Shown: in pieces, positions 22,379 through 34,595 of the stretch
How the letters are laid out: each line of letters begins with the position of its first letter
Numbering within the stretch: the stretch's first letter is position 1
From: Monilinia fructicola
Taxonomy: Eukaryota; Ascomycota; Leotiomycetes; Helotiales; Sclerotiniaceae
Assembly: GCA_008692225.1 (NCBI GenBank)
Contig: VICG01000012.1
Location: 1,736,001 to 1,800,000 of the forward strand
Reading direction: 5' to 3'
DNA length: 64,000 nt
Notes under the pieces: generated by a model
What the model was told of the DNA's origin: nothing
Database searches by the model: none
What the model saw: the letters and a program-made list of their open reading frames with translations, nothing else
Made by a program: the position numbers and the translations under genes

Positions 22379-24021
22379 ATGCCTTCTTTGGTCGACGAGG
22401 AGCCAAAGCTTCTGGCAGATTACTTCTGGTATCCAACAGATTACCTATTACAATCAAGCGAGCGGACGATGGACAATACAGTTTCTCTCAATCCTCTGGT
22501 GGCTTGGTAACAGGTTTTGAGTGGGTTGGCAAAGACTACGACGTTTCAGTGGTATGGCTGGCCAGGTTTGGAGGTGCCAGATGTTGAGGCTAAACCTTTG
22601 GTCAAGAGACTGAAGGACGAATATGACGCTCATCCAGTTTTTTTATCGATGACGAATTGGCTGATAGGCATTACAACGGGTTCTCCAGTATGTATTCTCT
22701 ACTAGCCATGTCTTGTTACTCCTGCAGGTACTAATAATGTCTACAGATTCGATCCTTTGGCCTCTATTCCATTACCATCCAGGAGAGATTAACATTCGAC
22801 GAATCGTCATGGGCCGCGTACAAGGAGGTTAACAGACTCTTTGCCAAAACGATTGCAAAGGATGTACAAGATGGGGATTTGATCTGGGTCCATGATTACC
22901 ATCTTATGCTTCTCCCAGAAATGTTGCGCGATGAAATCGGCTCGAGCAAGAAGAACGTCAAGATTGGCTTCTTCCTCCATACACCTTCCCCTCCAGCGAG
23001 ATATATCAGAATCTTGCCTGTGAGAGAATCCTTGTTGCTGGGTGTCCTTCATTGCGACTTAATCGGCTTCCATACATACGATTATGCGAGGCATTTCCTG
23101 AGCAGTTGCTCCAGAAATTTTGTCAGTACAAACGCTGCCCTTCTGAACTTCAGCTAACAAGATACAGGGAAACCCAAACAACGCCAAACGGGAGTCGAGT
23201 TCCGTGGTAAATATATCACAGTAGCGGCATTCCCTATTGGTATCGACCCGGAGAAGTTCATCGAAGCTCTCCAAAAGCCATCCGTTACAGAGCGTATCGC
23301 TCAGCTAGAGCGGAAATTTGAAGGTGTCAAACTCATCGTCGGAGTTGACAGATTAAGATTACATCAAGGGCGTCCCCCAAAAACTACACGCCCTGGAAGT
23401 TTTCCTTACAGAACAATCCCGAATGGATTGGAAAGGTAGTACTTGTTCAAGTCGCCGTTCCCTCCCGGCAAGATGTTGAAGAATACCAAAACCTACGTGC
23501 TGTCGTCAACGAACTTGTCGGTCGTATCAACGGGCGCTTTGGTACCATCGAATTCATGCCCATTCATTTCCTCCATCGATCAGTTAGTTTTCGAAGAACT
23601 CACGGCTCTCTATGCCGTCTCGGACGCCTGTCTCGTATCTAGTACTCGCGATGGCATGAACCTCGTCTCGTACGAATATATCGCCACACAGCGTAAGCGT
23701 CACGGTGTAATGATTCTCTCCGAATTCACTGGTGCGGCGCAATCTCTCAATGGTGCTCTCATCGTTAACCCATGGAATACGGAAGAACTCGCCGATGCAA
23801 TCCATGAGGCGGTAACGATGTCTCCTGAGCAAAGAGAAATCAATTTCAAGAAATTGGAAAAATATGTCTTCAAATATACGAGTGCTTGGTGGGGCGAGAG
23901 TTTCGTGAGTGAATTGATGAAGATTAGTGAGCATGCTGCCAAGAAAGCAAATAGCAAAGAGGGTGGAACGGGCATCTCATCAAAGGTTCAGGAGTTGGTA
24001 GAGGGGGTCAAACAGTTTTAA
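22379..24021 (+). CDS. TPS1: Alpha,alpha-trehalose-phosphate synthase (UDP-forming), many indels
   Basis: Three exons (22379-22687, 22747-23121, 23168-24021) encode about 510 residues, the usual length. TPS1 (GT20) makes trehalose-6-phosphate from UDP-glucose and glucose-6-phosphate in the cytosol. Family motifs appear across frames: LLVSNRLPITIKRADDGQYS near the start, TTTFQWYGWPGLEVP, FHYHPGEIN, DGDLIWVHDYHLMLLPEML, KIGFFLHTP, LLLGVLHCDLIGFHTYDYAR, VEFRGKYITVAAFPIGIDPE, VSSTRDGMNLVSYEYIA, HGVMILSEFTGAAQSLNGA and LIVNPWNTEELADAI. The frame shifts at least eight times, for example near 22,425, at the T-runs 22,515-22,518 and 22,638-22,644, near 22,794, 22,985, 23,355 and 23,590. Residues on each side match the family almost perfectly, so these are probably base-calling errors and the gene is probably functional. 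Confidence 0.9.
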
Positions 24022-24719
24022 TTTGGGAGAGCAGAGGGGAGGAAGGGAGATTAGAACCAGGAGAATTCGATGATTAGATTTTGACAAATGGCTGGGTACC
24101 TTCAGGAGAGGATACAGAATCTTTTTGCTGGGATCGTGCCATTCCTCTCATAGCATACATACATGGACACGGATGGCGTTTTTAAGTTTGCTCACCTAGG
24201 TATGACGACATGAATGGGTTTCTGGGAAGAAAGGATGGAAGGATTACAGCATACAAATATAAGGGAGAAGGAAACCAAAAATGAATAAAAGAAGAAAAAT
24301 ATTAATTAGATGAGCTCATGATCACATATCACGTCACGTCACGTCCGTCACCTCTGCGATCTCAAAACGTGAAATACTCTCTTCTCACCAAGCCTCGCAA
24401 CGCGACGAAAATTTAAATTTAAATTTAAATTTAAAATCAAAAATCAAAAAATACGACCTCCGTCTCCCTCCCCCCTTGAGTTGCAACGTTTCCACTAATA
24501 TACCTTACCTACCTACCTCCACTACCTACCTCCACTACCTACATCCCTAGCTAGATATCCTCAATTCCCAAAGGCACAACCCACCCCTTTTCTCTCGCTT
24601 CCCCAGCCTGGGCCTCTACGTATCTACGTATCTACGTATCTACGTATCTATTACCATGCTTCCTCGGTGCTCACATGTGTTGATCATGTGTAGCTAGGTG
24701 CTAGGTGTAGTAGGATGAA

Positions 24720-24842
<123 letters not shown>

Positions 24843-24850
24843 AAAATCAG

Positions 24851-24911
24851 GTAGGTAGGTAGGTAGGTAGGTAGGTAGGTAGGTAGGTAGGTAGGTAGGT
24901 AGGTAGGTAAT
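24851..24911. repeat. (GTAG)n microsatellite
   Basis: About 15 tandem GTAG units directly after the CT/GA repeat. Confidence 0.92.
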
Positions 24912-25223
24912 TAGGTAGGTAGCGTTATTTAGGATGCAGAGTTTTGGTTTGATGATGATCTGTTTTGCTGTGACTGTGATTGTTGTGAATTTCTGTGGTG
25001 TTCTGTTTTAGCGGGTATGTTTGGTTTGGTGTGTGACTGGTTTGATGCTTGATTTATGGCACCTAGTTGTAGGTTATAAGATCACTGCGTCGTACCTTTA
25101 TTTACACTGATTTGATCGATTTGAATACATACATAAATACTAGGTTTGCTAATCTCTAACCATCACTGGCGTTGTCGAATATCCACTCGCCTCCGCTATT
25201 TTCCGTTTCACGTCGCTAATTCT

Positions 25224-27594
25224 CTAGAACATCCCTAACAGATCCTCGTTGGTTTTCTTTCCGCCTTGCTGTAATTGTGTTTGGGCACTGGGTGGTTGAC
25301 TAGCCCCACTCAGATCCAACCCTGCAAATCCATTCATCATGTCATTTCCCATTCCGCCTACAGCTGGAGCTGGAACTGGAGCATCAAACAAGCCCATCAT
25401 GTCCGCCATACTACCACCTGCATTTGCCCCGCCAGCCGGACTATCCACCCTTTGTGGTGTTCCCGCCAATCCTTCCAATCCACTTGCCCCGGCACTCGGA
25501 GGTGCATCGGCACTTGCTGGAGCCGCACCGTCGAAGTCAATATCGAGGAGGTTTTCCGCGTTGTTTGGCGTAGGGGCACCGTTTGCAGCTGCGGCAACGG
25601 CGGCTGCGATGGGGTTTTCGACGGCATTTTGGCGCTGTTCTTGAATGGCAGCATTTTGGATAGCATCGGCACCGTAACGACCTTGCCCAACAAATGTCTC
25701 AGGAGGTTTGTGGTAGACGGAAGCGAGAGTGCTAAGTTCGGTTAAGAGTTGGTCAAGAAGGGCTTGAGGGAGGGACGACATTGTTGTGGTGATGGGGGGT
25801 TTATCGGAGAGGATGATGTTCTGGATTTACAGTTAGTATTATTGAGCTTAGGGATAGGGAATTGACGATGAATACCTTTGCTATTGAGAGATCACCTGAT
25901 AATAAACGCCAATATACATAAGCTCTGTCTCTGAGATCAGGGTTGTCATTTTCGGCCGTTGATACTTGTAAGACTTTTTGAACAAGACTCTGATTATTAT
26001 CAGGCTTCTTCAAGAACAACTTGACGACAGCTGTGAGGATTTGAAGTTGAGTTTGTGTAAACTCTTCCATGAAACCTTCTACGAACCCAGCAAGGATTTC
26101 GTCTGCATTGCTAATCTTCTCAGCATACTCACCGACGATCCAGATCAAAGCCCCACGTGCATTTGGCTCATCTAATTCGTCGATGTACTTGCATAAGGTT
26201 GGAATGATTCCTTCATATCCTGGATACTTTCTGAAGATATCTTTGATAACTACGATGGCCTCTTGTACCACGTAGTTGACCTTTGTGGCAATTAAATCGA
26301 GTAGTGTATTAACACACTTTTCGCTTGCGCTCTCAATTTTGATGGCTGCTTGGCCAATAGCCTTAACGGCTCTTCGAACGAAATCCATATCGACTTCCTG
26401 AGCGTACTCTTTGAGCTCAGCTAACAATTGATCAACATTCTTGTCATTTGCTATCCGTACCATGATCTCTAATTTTTGGAATTTAACATATGGAGGGTCG
26501 TTATATTTGCAGAAGAACACTCTCAGTTCTTTGCTGAGAATGTCTGGCTTCGCTTGCAAGAGGAGGTCAATATTCCTCAGAGCAACATATTGGACTTCTG
26601 GGGCGGATGCAACAAGGGTTACTATAGAGCAGTCAGCGCAATTCTTCCTGATCATGGATGTTCCACCTACCAAGTGGTGGAGCCATTTTCTTCAAATATT
26701 GCTTCCTAAATCCGCGTTGACGTTCTTCATATGAAGGAAAACAACCTTGACAGCAGCCAAGACAACACTTGGGTTGACATGTTGAAATTGAGGAGATACT
26801 CTTTCACAAATATGTTCCGACTCCTTGACATCCAAGGCATGATAATCTGCCAAAGTAGACAAAATTGTAACTCTTCCCCATTCAGTACACTCGTTTAAAG
26901 CCATAAGCATTTTCTTTAATGTCGAAGATGTGATCTGTAGAGCCTTTGTCTCTGGTGCAGTCTCATTGATTTCCACGAGTGCGGTCACCGAGTTGGCAAC
27001 TACCATAGGATTGGGATCTCCGATCAATTCTTGCAGAGTTTCCAAGAAGCCGTTTTCGAGACACATTGTAGGGTTAAGGTCAAATAATTTGGCAACACAG
27101 ATTGCTGCAGTCTTTCGCACGTATGGTGATTCATCCCTTAACGTTTTCCGTAGCGGTTCCTCCATGTAATCCACCATCTTATCTACTCGAATACAACCCA
27201 TTGTCCGTATCGCAAGAGCTCGCACCAGTGGATTTGGATCTTCAGAATCTTGTACGAAGGTATTGACCGCTAGAATACAAAGGTCGGGATGCGATTTGGC
27301 ATAATTCCTAAAGAAACATTAGCACACTATTTCAAGCCAATCCGAATGAACGGCCTTAACATGCATTAAATACAGATATACCAGCTTCTTCTGGTCTAAA
27401 TCTGCTGTAGCAATGTTCTTAAGAACATCGGGAAACAGCGCAGACACATCCTTGCCCAAGGTCATGGACATGATGGTCTTCTGAATGGCTTCTTTGCGCT
27501 CGTAGGCATATTGAGATACTAAACCCGCTCTCAATTCATAAGTTTCGCCCTTCTTGGGTGGCGCGAAGGCCCCTTTGATTCTATTTACCGCCAT
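25224..27594 (-). CDS. AP-1 clathrin adaptor complex beta subunit (beta-adaptin)
   Basis: Four exons (27594-27365, 27307-26671, 26621-25876, 25820-25224) encode about 736 residues. The protein is the large beta chain of the AP-1 adaptor, which links clathrin to cargo at the trans-Golgi and endosomes (yeast Apl2). The trunk starts [20 protein letters not shown] and contains [49 protein letters not shown] and LWR-type [10 protein letters not shown]. Armadillo-like repeats are followed by an Ala/Pro-rich hinge with [12 protein letters not shown], a clathrin-box-like sequence, and a short end [10 protein letters not shown]. The large beta ear seen in animals is absent, as in fungi. Intron 1 (27364-27308) uses a GC donor. 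One base is missing at about 26,703 (GGA-AGC should read GGA-AAG), a probable sequence error. Confidence 0.93.
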
Positions 27595-28797
27595 CGCTCA
27601 CACAGACGGCGACCTTGAGGGTGCCCCTCATACGCCTATGGCTTAGTTGTCGTTTAACAATAAGGCCACAGTTCGTGGAAGTCGTCGATTATCGTGAGTC
27701 TTCAGATTTTCAGATACAATTCTGCGGGTATGTTTCGTGAGATAGAGAAGGGTAGGGGTGAATCGTGAGATTCGTAAATCGTGTTGTGTTGTATAAGGTT
27801 GCTGTCAAAATGATGATTGTTGATAGGTAGGTACCTTCAGCCTGGTGCGCTTTGTGGAGGACCTCGCTAGTAGTTATTGAAAGAACAGGGGATAAGCAAT
27901 CAATCATGCTTTCAGATGGTAATAATCCCTTGTCAAACAAAGTCAAATAAAGTCAAAGTTATATGAAACAAAATTGTTGGTAAACTTATTGAGGTTTGCG
28001 ATTTAACATGGTAACATCTATCCCCTTCCTCTTAATGGAATTGCGAAACTGACAATGGCTTTCTCCAAGGCAAATTTACCAAATCTTCGACGTCTCTTCG
28101 TTGAAGCAAGAACCGATGCTGAGGAGAGTACATATTCAAGGAATGCAGTAGGTTTCTTTGGCGGTAGAAATCTTTAAAGGCCTACTTCTGACTTATAGAT
28201 TATAGTTCTACAACATAGTTCTATTCATATCATCCATTGCAGTTTTTAGTGTTATTGCACAGCGTGTCAGTAAAGTTCAGACATGATCACTAGCAATGAG
28301 ATACTCTTGCCTGGGGACCAGAAACAGGCTTGGTCAATTTGCTGCATGATACTTGTCATTGTCTTGACTTATTTGAAGACTTGAATAGTATGCTGGACCT
28401 TGTATAAATGAGGATGCAGGAGCTTAGGCAACTTGTGGCTGAGGAACCCATCGTTGTATGAGTACGGCACACGTGCTCTGGAAGATACTGGCCCTAGTAT
28501 TCGCGACGCCGGGGGTGAGAAGTAGCAGTATGACGGTTACAAACCCAGAGCTTCATGTTGCTTTACCACTCCACAAGTGCCTAGGCGAGATGGCATCCAT
28601 ATGACCCTCTCCTCTACACAAGGTCTCAATCGCATATGAGTTTTCTCCTTCCTAGTGATGCCTTGGTATATCGTAACCCCTTTCCCCCCGGCCCATCATT
28701 TCTGGAAAACTGATTCCCCGTCATCAAGTTATCCTCACCACCCCAGAAGCTGTAACTTGAGTATGTTCTGCGCCAGAACTACGACTCATTCCTCTCC
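27595..28797. other. Intergenic; nothing supported
   Basis: Upstream of AP-1 beta and downstream of the BolA gene. A 41-codon frame at about 28,055 (+) lacks any recognised feature. Confidence 0.5.
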
Positions 28798-29191
28798 TCA
28801 GGCAGTCGTTCCATCCACAACCTCACCAGTAGTATTCTTTCCTGGCGCAACTGCCTCCTTGCCATCCTCCTTCTGCTTCTCCCATTGTTCTGGCGTGTAG
28901 CACTTCGGAGTCCAGGCATGTATAGCCGCAATCTCCGTCTTTAAAGCACCATTTACCAATCTATGCCTTGCCAATGTAGTCTTCTTCTCGAATTGCGGTG
29001 AAACGATTACCGCGGAAAATGCCTGACCGCAACCTCCTAAGGGCCAAAATCAATCAGTATGGCGGGGGTATTGCGGGGCAGTAGAGGGTATTCGTACCTG
29101 ACATGTCTTCGATTTCAACATGACTTGCATTCAGCAAATCTGTGATCTTGAGCTTGAGAGATTCGGCAGATACACCTGATCCTTCTGCCAT
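28798..29191 (-). CDS. BolA-family protein (Bol1/Bol2 type)
   Basis: Two exons (29191-29098 and 29036-28798) give 110 residues. The sequence runs [73 protein letters not shown]. The GCG with RHR(L/M)VN...E(I/L)..IHA is the BolA signature, including the conserved His used with monothiol glutaredoxins to hold a [2Fe-2S] cluster. Bol2-type proteins act in cytosolic iron sensing and Bol1-type in mitochondrial Fe-S assembly. The start MAEGSG was preferred because it matches the compact family N-terminus; an in-frame start 21 codons earlier would add a Tyr/His-rich stretch. The C-terminal 20 residues are polar and probably disordered. Confidence 0.88.
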
Positions 29192-29472
29192 CCTTTCTGT
29201 GGTAGTGAAATGGTGATATATGTCAGATAATGGGGTGTAATGGATTTTCTCCAAATTGTTATGCGAAATCGGGGATTGGGATTTGGATTGCGATTGCGAT
29301 GATGAGGAAGGAAGTGCCGCCGCTTTAAGAAACCTTGAACTCTTGGAGAAACCTGGAAGTCATCAACATCCACGGATGTGGGTGGACAAACCATATACCT
29401 GTGCATTCGATATCAATAACTGTGATGTTCTCGGGGATAATTTCCAAGAACATCGTAAAATCGAAAAGGAAA
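29192..29472. promoter_or_regulatory. Divergent promoter shared by BolA and NIF3 genes
   Basis: Only 281 bp separate the two divergent starts, so both 5' regions must lie here. No TATA box stands out. Confidence 0.6.
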
Positions 29473-30639
29473 ATGTCTACAACTTCTTCTCCATTTACTC
29501 AGGCCGTTGTGACGGCTGTGAGAAAGTTGTAAGTCATTGTGAATCAAAAAAATCAAAAATCCCATCCATCCACCACTCACTCACTCACTGTACATTTTAG
29601 GTATCCAGAGAAACTCGCTGATAGTAGTTTTGATAACACGGGACGTGAGTTTCTTTCTGACATCTATGGAGTGAAGCTTTCACTGATGATTCCTAAGTTT
29701 TGTTGGAGGCACCGCACCGCGAAAATTATCTCAAGAACTCGGTTCTTTTGACTGTTGATCTCACAAAGGGGGTTGCAGACGAAGCTATCCGAAGAAAAGA
29801 TTCTGTCATTGTCACATATCGTAAGTAGACTTGATTTTCAAAAAAGCAAAGACATCATAAAACTAATTCATTCACAAGATCCTATCATTTTCCGACCTTT
29901 GAAGGCAGTCACTCTCGCCAACTCCCAACAGAATTCTCTACTCCGCCTTGCCCAAGAAGGTATCAGTGTTTACAGCCCTCATACCGCCGTAGATGCTGCA
30001 CCAGAAGGCCTCAATGACTGGCTTGCTGACATAGTCACTAATAGGCCATTGAAGAAGGATCCAGCGTAGGTTCCTTTCCTCCCTGCCCACTCAACCCGTG
30101 ACATGTGACTGAACTTCAATAGCATCGGTGTCGAGTCTATCGACCATGAACGTTCAATTATCAATGCCGTCAAGGATATACCCAATGGATTCGAAGGTGC
30201 CGGGTATGGCCGGATCGTCCGATTTAAGCAACCTCAAAGACTAGGAGACCTTGTTGCACGGATACAATCATCACTTCAAGTCGATGGCCGTATATCCGGA
30301 CTTTCTGTAGCGGTTCCACAATCCATACCTAAAGGGCAAAAGTCTTCTGTTGAAATTTCTTCCGTTGGAATTTGTGCTGGATCTGGAGGATCAATGCTGA
30401 ATGGGCTGGATGTTGACTTGTTATTCACGGGAGAATTGAGCCATCATGAGGCATTGGCCGCTGTTGAGCAGGGTAAATGTGTTGTTACTGCCTTCCACAG
30501 CAACACAGAGAGGGCGTTTCTAAAGGATCGAATGCAGTCTGCGTTAACGGAAGCCATGGAGGGGAAAGCGGATATCGCGGTAAGCGAGGTCGATAGGGAT
30601 CCCTTTGATATCATTCACAAGGATGAGGTGAATTGGTAA
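29473..30639 (+). CDS. NIF3-like protein (DUF34/NIF3 family)
   Basis: Five exons (29473-29528, 29601-29644, 29698-29820, 29879-30065, 30123-30639) add to exactly 309 codons with all phases correct, giving 308 residues. Motifs: PEKLADSSFDNTGLLLEAP, SVIVTYHPIIFRPLKAV with the metal-binding His, GISVYSPHTAVDAAPEGLND, and the C-terminal block ICAGSGGSMLNGLDVDLLFT, GELSHHEALAAVEQGK, CVVTAFHSNTERAFL. NIF3 proteins form toroids with a dinuclear metal site and are related to Ngg1-interacting factor 3. Their biochemical role is unsettled (metal trafficking or GTP-cyclohydrolase-like activity has been proposed). Convergent with VPS51, whose stop is only 90 bp away. Confidence 0.92.
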
Positions 30640-30729
30640 GATTGTGGGGTGTCCCTGCCAGTTTATACGATATTCGTGTGTCTGTAATCATGTTATACAA
30701 GAATGATTCGTGTGCCGTTGTCACCACTG

Positions 30730-31614
30730 TTATGAGATTCTTTTTGCCTTTATGTTGACCCAACTCTGCTCATTTGGAGGCTCACCCCTCAAAGCTGCTT
30801 CCCCATCCTCGATACAGGCTTGCACATCACTACCGCCCACCCCCCTCTCTTTCCATCTTCTCAACAAAGCCAACGTTTTCTCCCATTCCGATTTAGCCTC
30901 CTCTTCGTTACCCCCCGCTATCAAGGTTCTCAGGTTCTCGGGTGTTTCCAGTACTCGTAACACAAGTTTCTTCATCTTTTGTTTCTTCTGAAATGCTGCC
31001 CTTTCCTCTACCCCCATCTCCATAAGCCTCCTCTGTGCCTCTGGAATCCCTTCCTTCAACTCCCCCTTAATCTTTTCAGCCCTCTCATAGATACTCGCGA
31101 TAGCCGGGTCCAACGTACTAGCCATTGGGTTTAACGGGTCCATATTCGTTCTCATCTTCCTGATCGTCTCTGTTGCCGTAATTAACTTACTATAATTATC
31201 ATAAACCAGTGCCTTTCTCTCTGCATCCAAAGCCCGTATATCAGTCAGCACTCCATTATAAGTCCGTAGGAGTTCTCCTAGTGTTTGCTTCTCCAGAACC
31301 TCTTTCACATATTTCTCGCCGTCAAATCCATCTTTGTCCATCTCACTCTCTTGAACTTCACTATCAAAGTGGATTGAGGAGACCTCGGATGCGGCATCGT
31401 CGGCAGTAGCATCTTGTCCTTTCTTGAGGTTATAGTATTCTCGCAGGGCGGCACGATTGCGTCGAGGTATCGCGATCGAGGATCCTCGATTAGGGGAAGG
31501 CTCAGACGAACGGGTATGATCTAAACTCGGTCGTGTTGAGGAGGTGGGTGTTGTGAGTAAGGGTACGCGACGCCCATTGACGGAGCTTTCTCGAGGCTGC
31601 GCGATTGTAGACAT
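30730..31614 (-). CDS. VPS51: GARP complex subunit VPS51
   Basis: A single intact exon of 294 residues. After a Ser/Thr/Arg/Pro-rich disordered start comes RRNRAALREYYNLKKG (about residues 50-65), then FDGEKYVKEVLEKQTLGELL, ALDAERKALVYDNYSKLI and TATETIRKMRTNMDPLNP (about 115-165). This is the VPS51/EXO84-type N-terminal coiled-coil segment. The rest is charged and helical. VPS51 (Vps67) is the small subunit of the Golgi-associated retrograde protein complex (with Vps52, 53, 54), which tethers endosome-derived vesicles at the trans-Golgi and binds the SNARE Tlg1. The length fits fungal orthologues. Confidence 0.88.
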   Translation of the reverse strand: MSTIAQPRESSVNGRRVPLLTTPTSSTRPSLDHTRSSEPSPNRGSSIAIPRRNRAALREYYNLKKGQDATADDAASEVSSIHFDSEVQESEMDKDGFDGEKYVKEVLEKQTLGELLRTYNGVLTDIRALDAERKALVYDNYSKLITATETIRKMRTNMDPLNPMASTLDPAIASIYERAEKIKGELKEGIPEAQRRLMEMGVEERAAFQKKQKMKKLVLRVLETPENLRTLIAGGNEEEAKSEWEKTLALLRRWKERGVGGSDVQACIEDGEAALRGEPPNEQSWVNIKAKRIS

Positions 31615-32727
31615 GATGTGCGAGTCGAATCATTTACATCAGTAACTGTAGGGTAGACCTCGGATGCTTCTTGGTAGACAGTCAGCCAGTAACTACCTGG
31701 TAAGTAATATGATGGCAATGTGCAATGTGCAATGTGCAATGTGCAATGTGGTTGTGAATGCAGAAGGCTCGAGCGTAAGGCTGAGGCGTTGTTCCGAGTT
31801 GTTCGTAAACAGTAAGGTTACAGTAGTTGTCGTCTTGAACATCAAGGATAGTACCCAGGAATCCTACTAGACCTTGATACAAGTAATAACAAGCATTGAT
31901 GTGAAGTTCTTACCCTTGCGTGTTCTCATCTCCGACGTTATTGATTGGAAACTATTGATATCTTATTTTCGTACTGTACTGTATGCAACCCTCCAAGTCA
32001 AAACAGACAATCCTGCATGTACGTACACCGGTGGTACGACCTAAGTACCTAGGTACCTAGGTAATACAGCTTGAAAGGGAATTTCGGTGCCGGAAATTCC
32101 CAGCGGCCTTGTCCTTCCCACCTTCCACTTGTATTACAGTCCACGGGTAGAACTACTTGCAGATTTCGCGTGTGGCTTAGACGCACGTAGACATCTCACT
32201 CTCAGTTAGATACGAGTTGGGATCTTCACTAGTTCTAGGATTCTAGGAATGCTCCCTTCCCCGAGCTAGTTTTCTAGCCCCTGAAAATGGATCGAGAGAG
32301 TATCGCCAAAAGGGATAGTTCCCCGCCGCATTCTCAAGCATAAGTGGCCAGGAAATTAGTAGCTGTGAGCACTTGCAAGTGCTGTTAGCCGATAAGATCT
32401 TCCATCCCGTCATCATCCTGGAACATAAACCTTCCGCCGTTGCTAGTGCACAGCTAGCTGTTCATTTCCCACAGTACTCCGTACAGTAATATCGAAGTGG
32501 ATGTTAGGTGTTTTCAAGTCTACCAACAGTTTATGCTTTGTCATTTCTAATATAAATTTTCGGCACCAAAGCAAGCCCTGGAGACTTATGTGAACAGCCA
32601 CTGAGGTAACAGCGCAGATGCACGCTTACTAAAATTTGTTATATAGTTGAGATGAATCCCCTTCTGTCATGGTTCTTTTCATGCCATTTGCTCCGTTGCA
32701 GATTCTTTCCCTTCTCGTCAGTCCAAA
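31615..32727. other. Intergenic; nothing supported
   Basis: Contains a (CAATGTG)n array at about 31,713-31,749, (GTACT)2 at 31,973, overlapping TACCTAGGTA at 32,046-32,063 and the motif TACTCCGTA at 32,475-32,483. No coding signal. Confidence 0.6.
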
Positions 32728-34595
32728 ATGATTGCGATCAAGGCCGTTGCATTTGTTGCCAGTGCAGCTCGGGTAGTTTACGCATTGCCAACTAATGCGT
32801 CACTGCCAGTTGTTGATCTTGAGTACACTCTTCATCAGGCTACGATCAATGTATGCATAACCCAATTCTTCAAGCTCTGGAGCAGGTGCTGAAAATAATC
32901 ACAGGAGACAGGACAGTATTATAATTTCTCAAACATTCGATACGCAGCACCACCCATAGGGAATCTTCGATTTTCAGCTCCAGTCGAGCCTGAAGTGAAC
33001 CGGACCATCAATGATGGCCAGCAAGGCGCTATTTGTGCCCAGGGAACACCATACTGGGAAGAAGTTGCTCTGAACTTCTTAGGGGGCGCCAACGCAACCA
33101 CCGTGAAATTTGTCGAGGCACAAGTAGAAGCGGTAGAGAAGAACCTCACTATCTCCGGACTTCCAGCACCAGCGCCACTGACTTCAGAGGACTGCTTGTT
33201 CCTCGATGTCATTGTCCCCAAGTCTATCTATGACTCTTGCGGCGAAAGTAAAGCTCCAGTTGTGGTCTGGATATATGGAGGTGGTTATGTTGCCGGATCA
33301 AAATTTGGTTCGGGAAATCCTGCTACCTTGATTTCCAGAAGTCAAGAGAATGGAGATGAAGGTGTGATCTATGTTGCCATGAATTATAGGCTTGGTTTAT
33401 TTGTATGTGGTACTCGCGCAATCCAAGGAAAGTAACTAACCATATCCATCTAGGGATGGCTGTCTGGTCCAACATTTGAGGAAAGTGGAACCGCAAATGC
33501 TGCCCTTCTCGACCAGAGATTTGCATTGGAATGGTAAATAAGATCCCTTGCCATCCAAGGCTAGCCTGGTCACTAGTTTGCTAATTCGAACTTTCTAGGA
33601 TACAGAAATACATTTACCTCTTTGGGGGAGATGCAGATCGAGTAACAGTCCTCGGTGAAAGTGCCGGAGCTGGATCTATCATGCACCAGATTACAGCATA
33701 TGGTAGCAATGGCAGTGTACCTTTCTCCCAGGCTATCTTACAAAGTCCTGGATACCCTCCCGTGTATTCAAATGCCCAGCAGGAGGCAACCTTCCAAAGC
33801 GTCATCAAACAAGCACAGGCACTCATTGGTACCAACATCACCTCTGTATCCGATTTGAGAAATCTAGACTTTTCTACTCTGGCCGGACTTAACACAATCG
33901 TTACCGCACGATCAGCCCCTTATGGTACTTTTACTTTTGGACCAACAGTTGACGGCACTTTCGTACCTGAACTACCAGCTAAACTACTTCTCGATGGCAA
34001 ATTTGATACAAACGTTAAGGTTATGACTACACATAATTCTAACGAAGGTGCATTCTTTGCATCTCCGTTCTTTTCTACTGAAGCCGATATCGCCCATAAT
34101 CTTATCGCAGTTTTACCCACCATATCCAACTCCACAATCGCATACATAACTGGGACTCTATACCCTCCAGTCTACAATGGCTCCTATCCATACACGAATA
34201 TCTACGAACGAGTATCTCTAATCACAGCCGAGATTTCTTTTACTTGCAACACTCGCTACCTGAACACCGCTTTTCTTAACGAAACTCATTCATACTACTT
34301 TACTGTTCCACCAGGACTTCACGGCGAAGATATCGCATACACCTTCTTCAATGGCGATACTACAACTCTTGATGATGGATTGCCTGTAAATGCTACGGTT
34401 GCGGCCGTCTTGCAGAGATATATCATGAATTTTGTTGTGACGGGTAATCCTAATGGAGATAGAGTGCCATTTTTTCCAGAGTACCAAAGCAATGCAACGA
34501 CAGTGGTTATTGGATCTACTGGCTTAGGAAGTTTGCAGACCGATACGACTGCTAATAATAGATGTGAATGGTGGCAACAAGCGTTGTATGAATAG
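32728..34595 (+). CDS. Secreted type-B carboxylesterase
   Basis: Four exons (32728-32850, 32905-33402, 33454-33533, 33599-34595) total exactly 566 codons, 565 residues. The N-terminus MIAIKAVAFVASAARVVYAL is a signal peptide. Alpha/beta-hydrolase motifs of PF00135: IRYAAPPIGNLRFSAPVEP, SEDCLFLDVIVPK (the EDCLxLNV-type signature), VVVWIYGGGYVAGSKFGSG (oxyanion-hole GGG), NYRLGLF-GWLSGP, LLDQRFALEW, and the nucleophile VTVLGESAGAGS. THNSNEGAFF carries the acid region and GLHGEDIAYTF the catalytic His. Many NxS/T sites suit a glycosylated extracellular enzyme. It hydrolyses carboxylic esters; the substrate is unknown. It stands alone, with long intergenic DNA on both sides. Confidence 0.92.
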
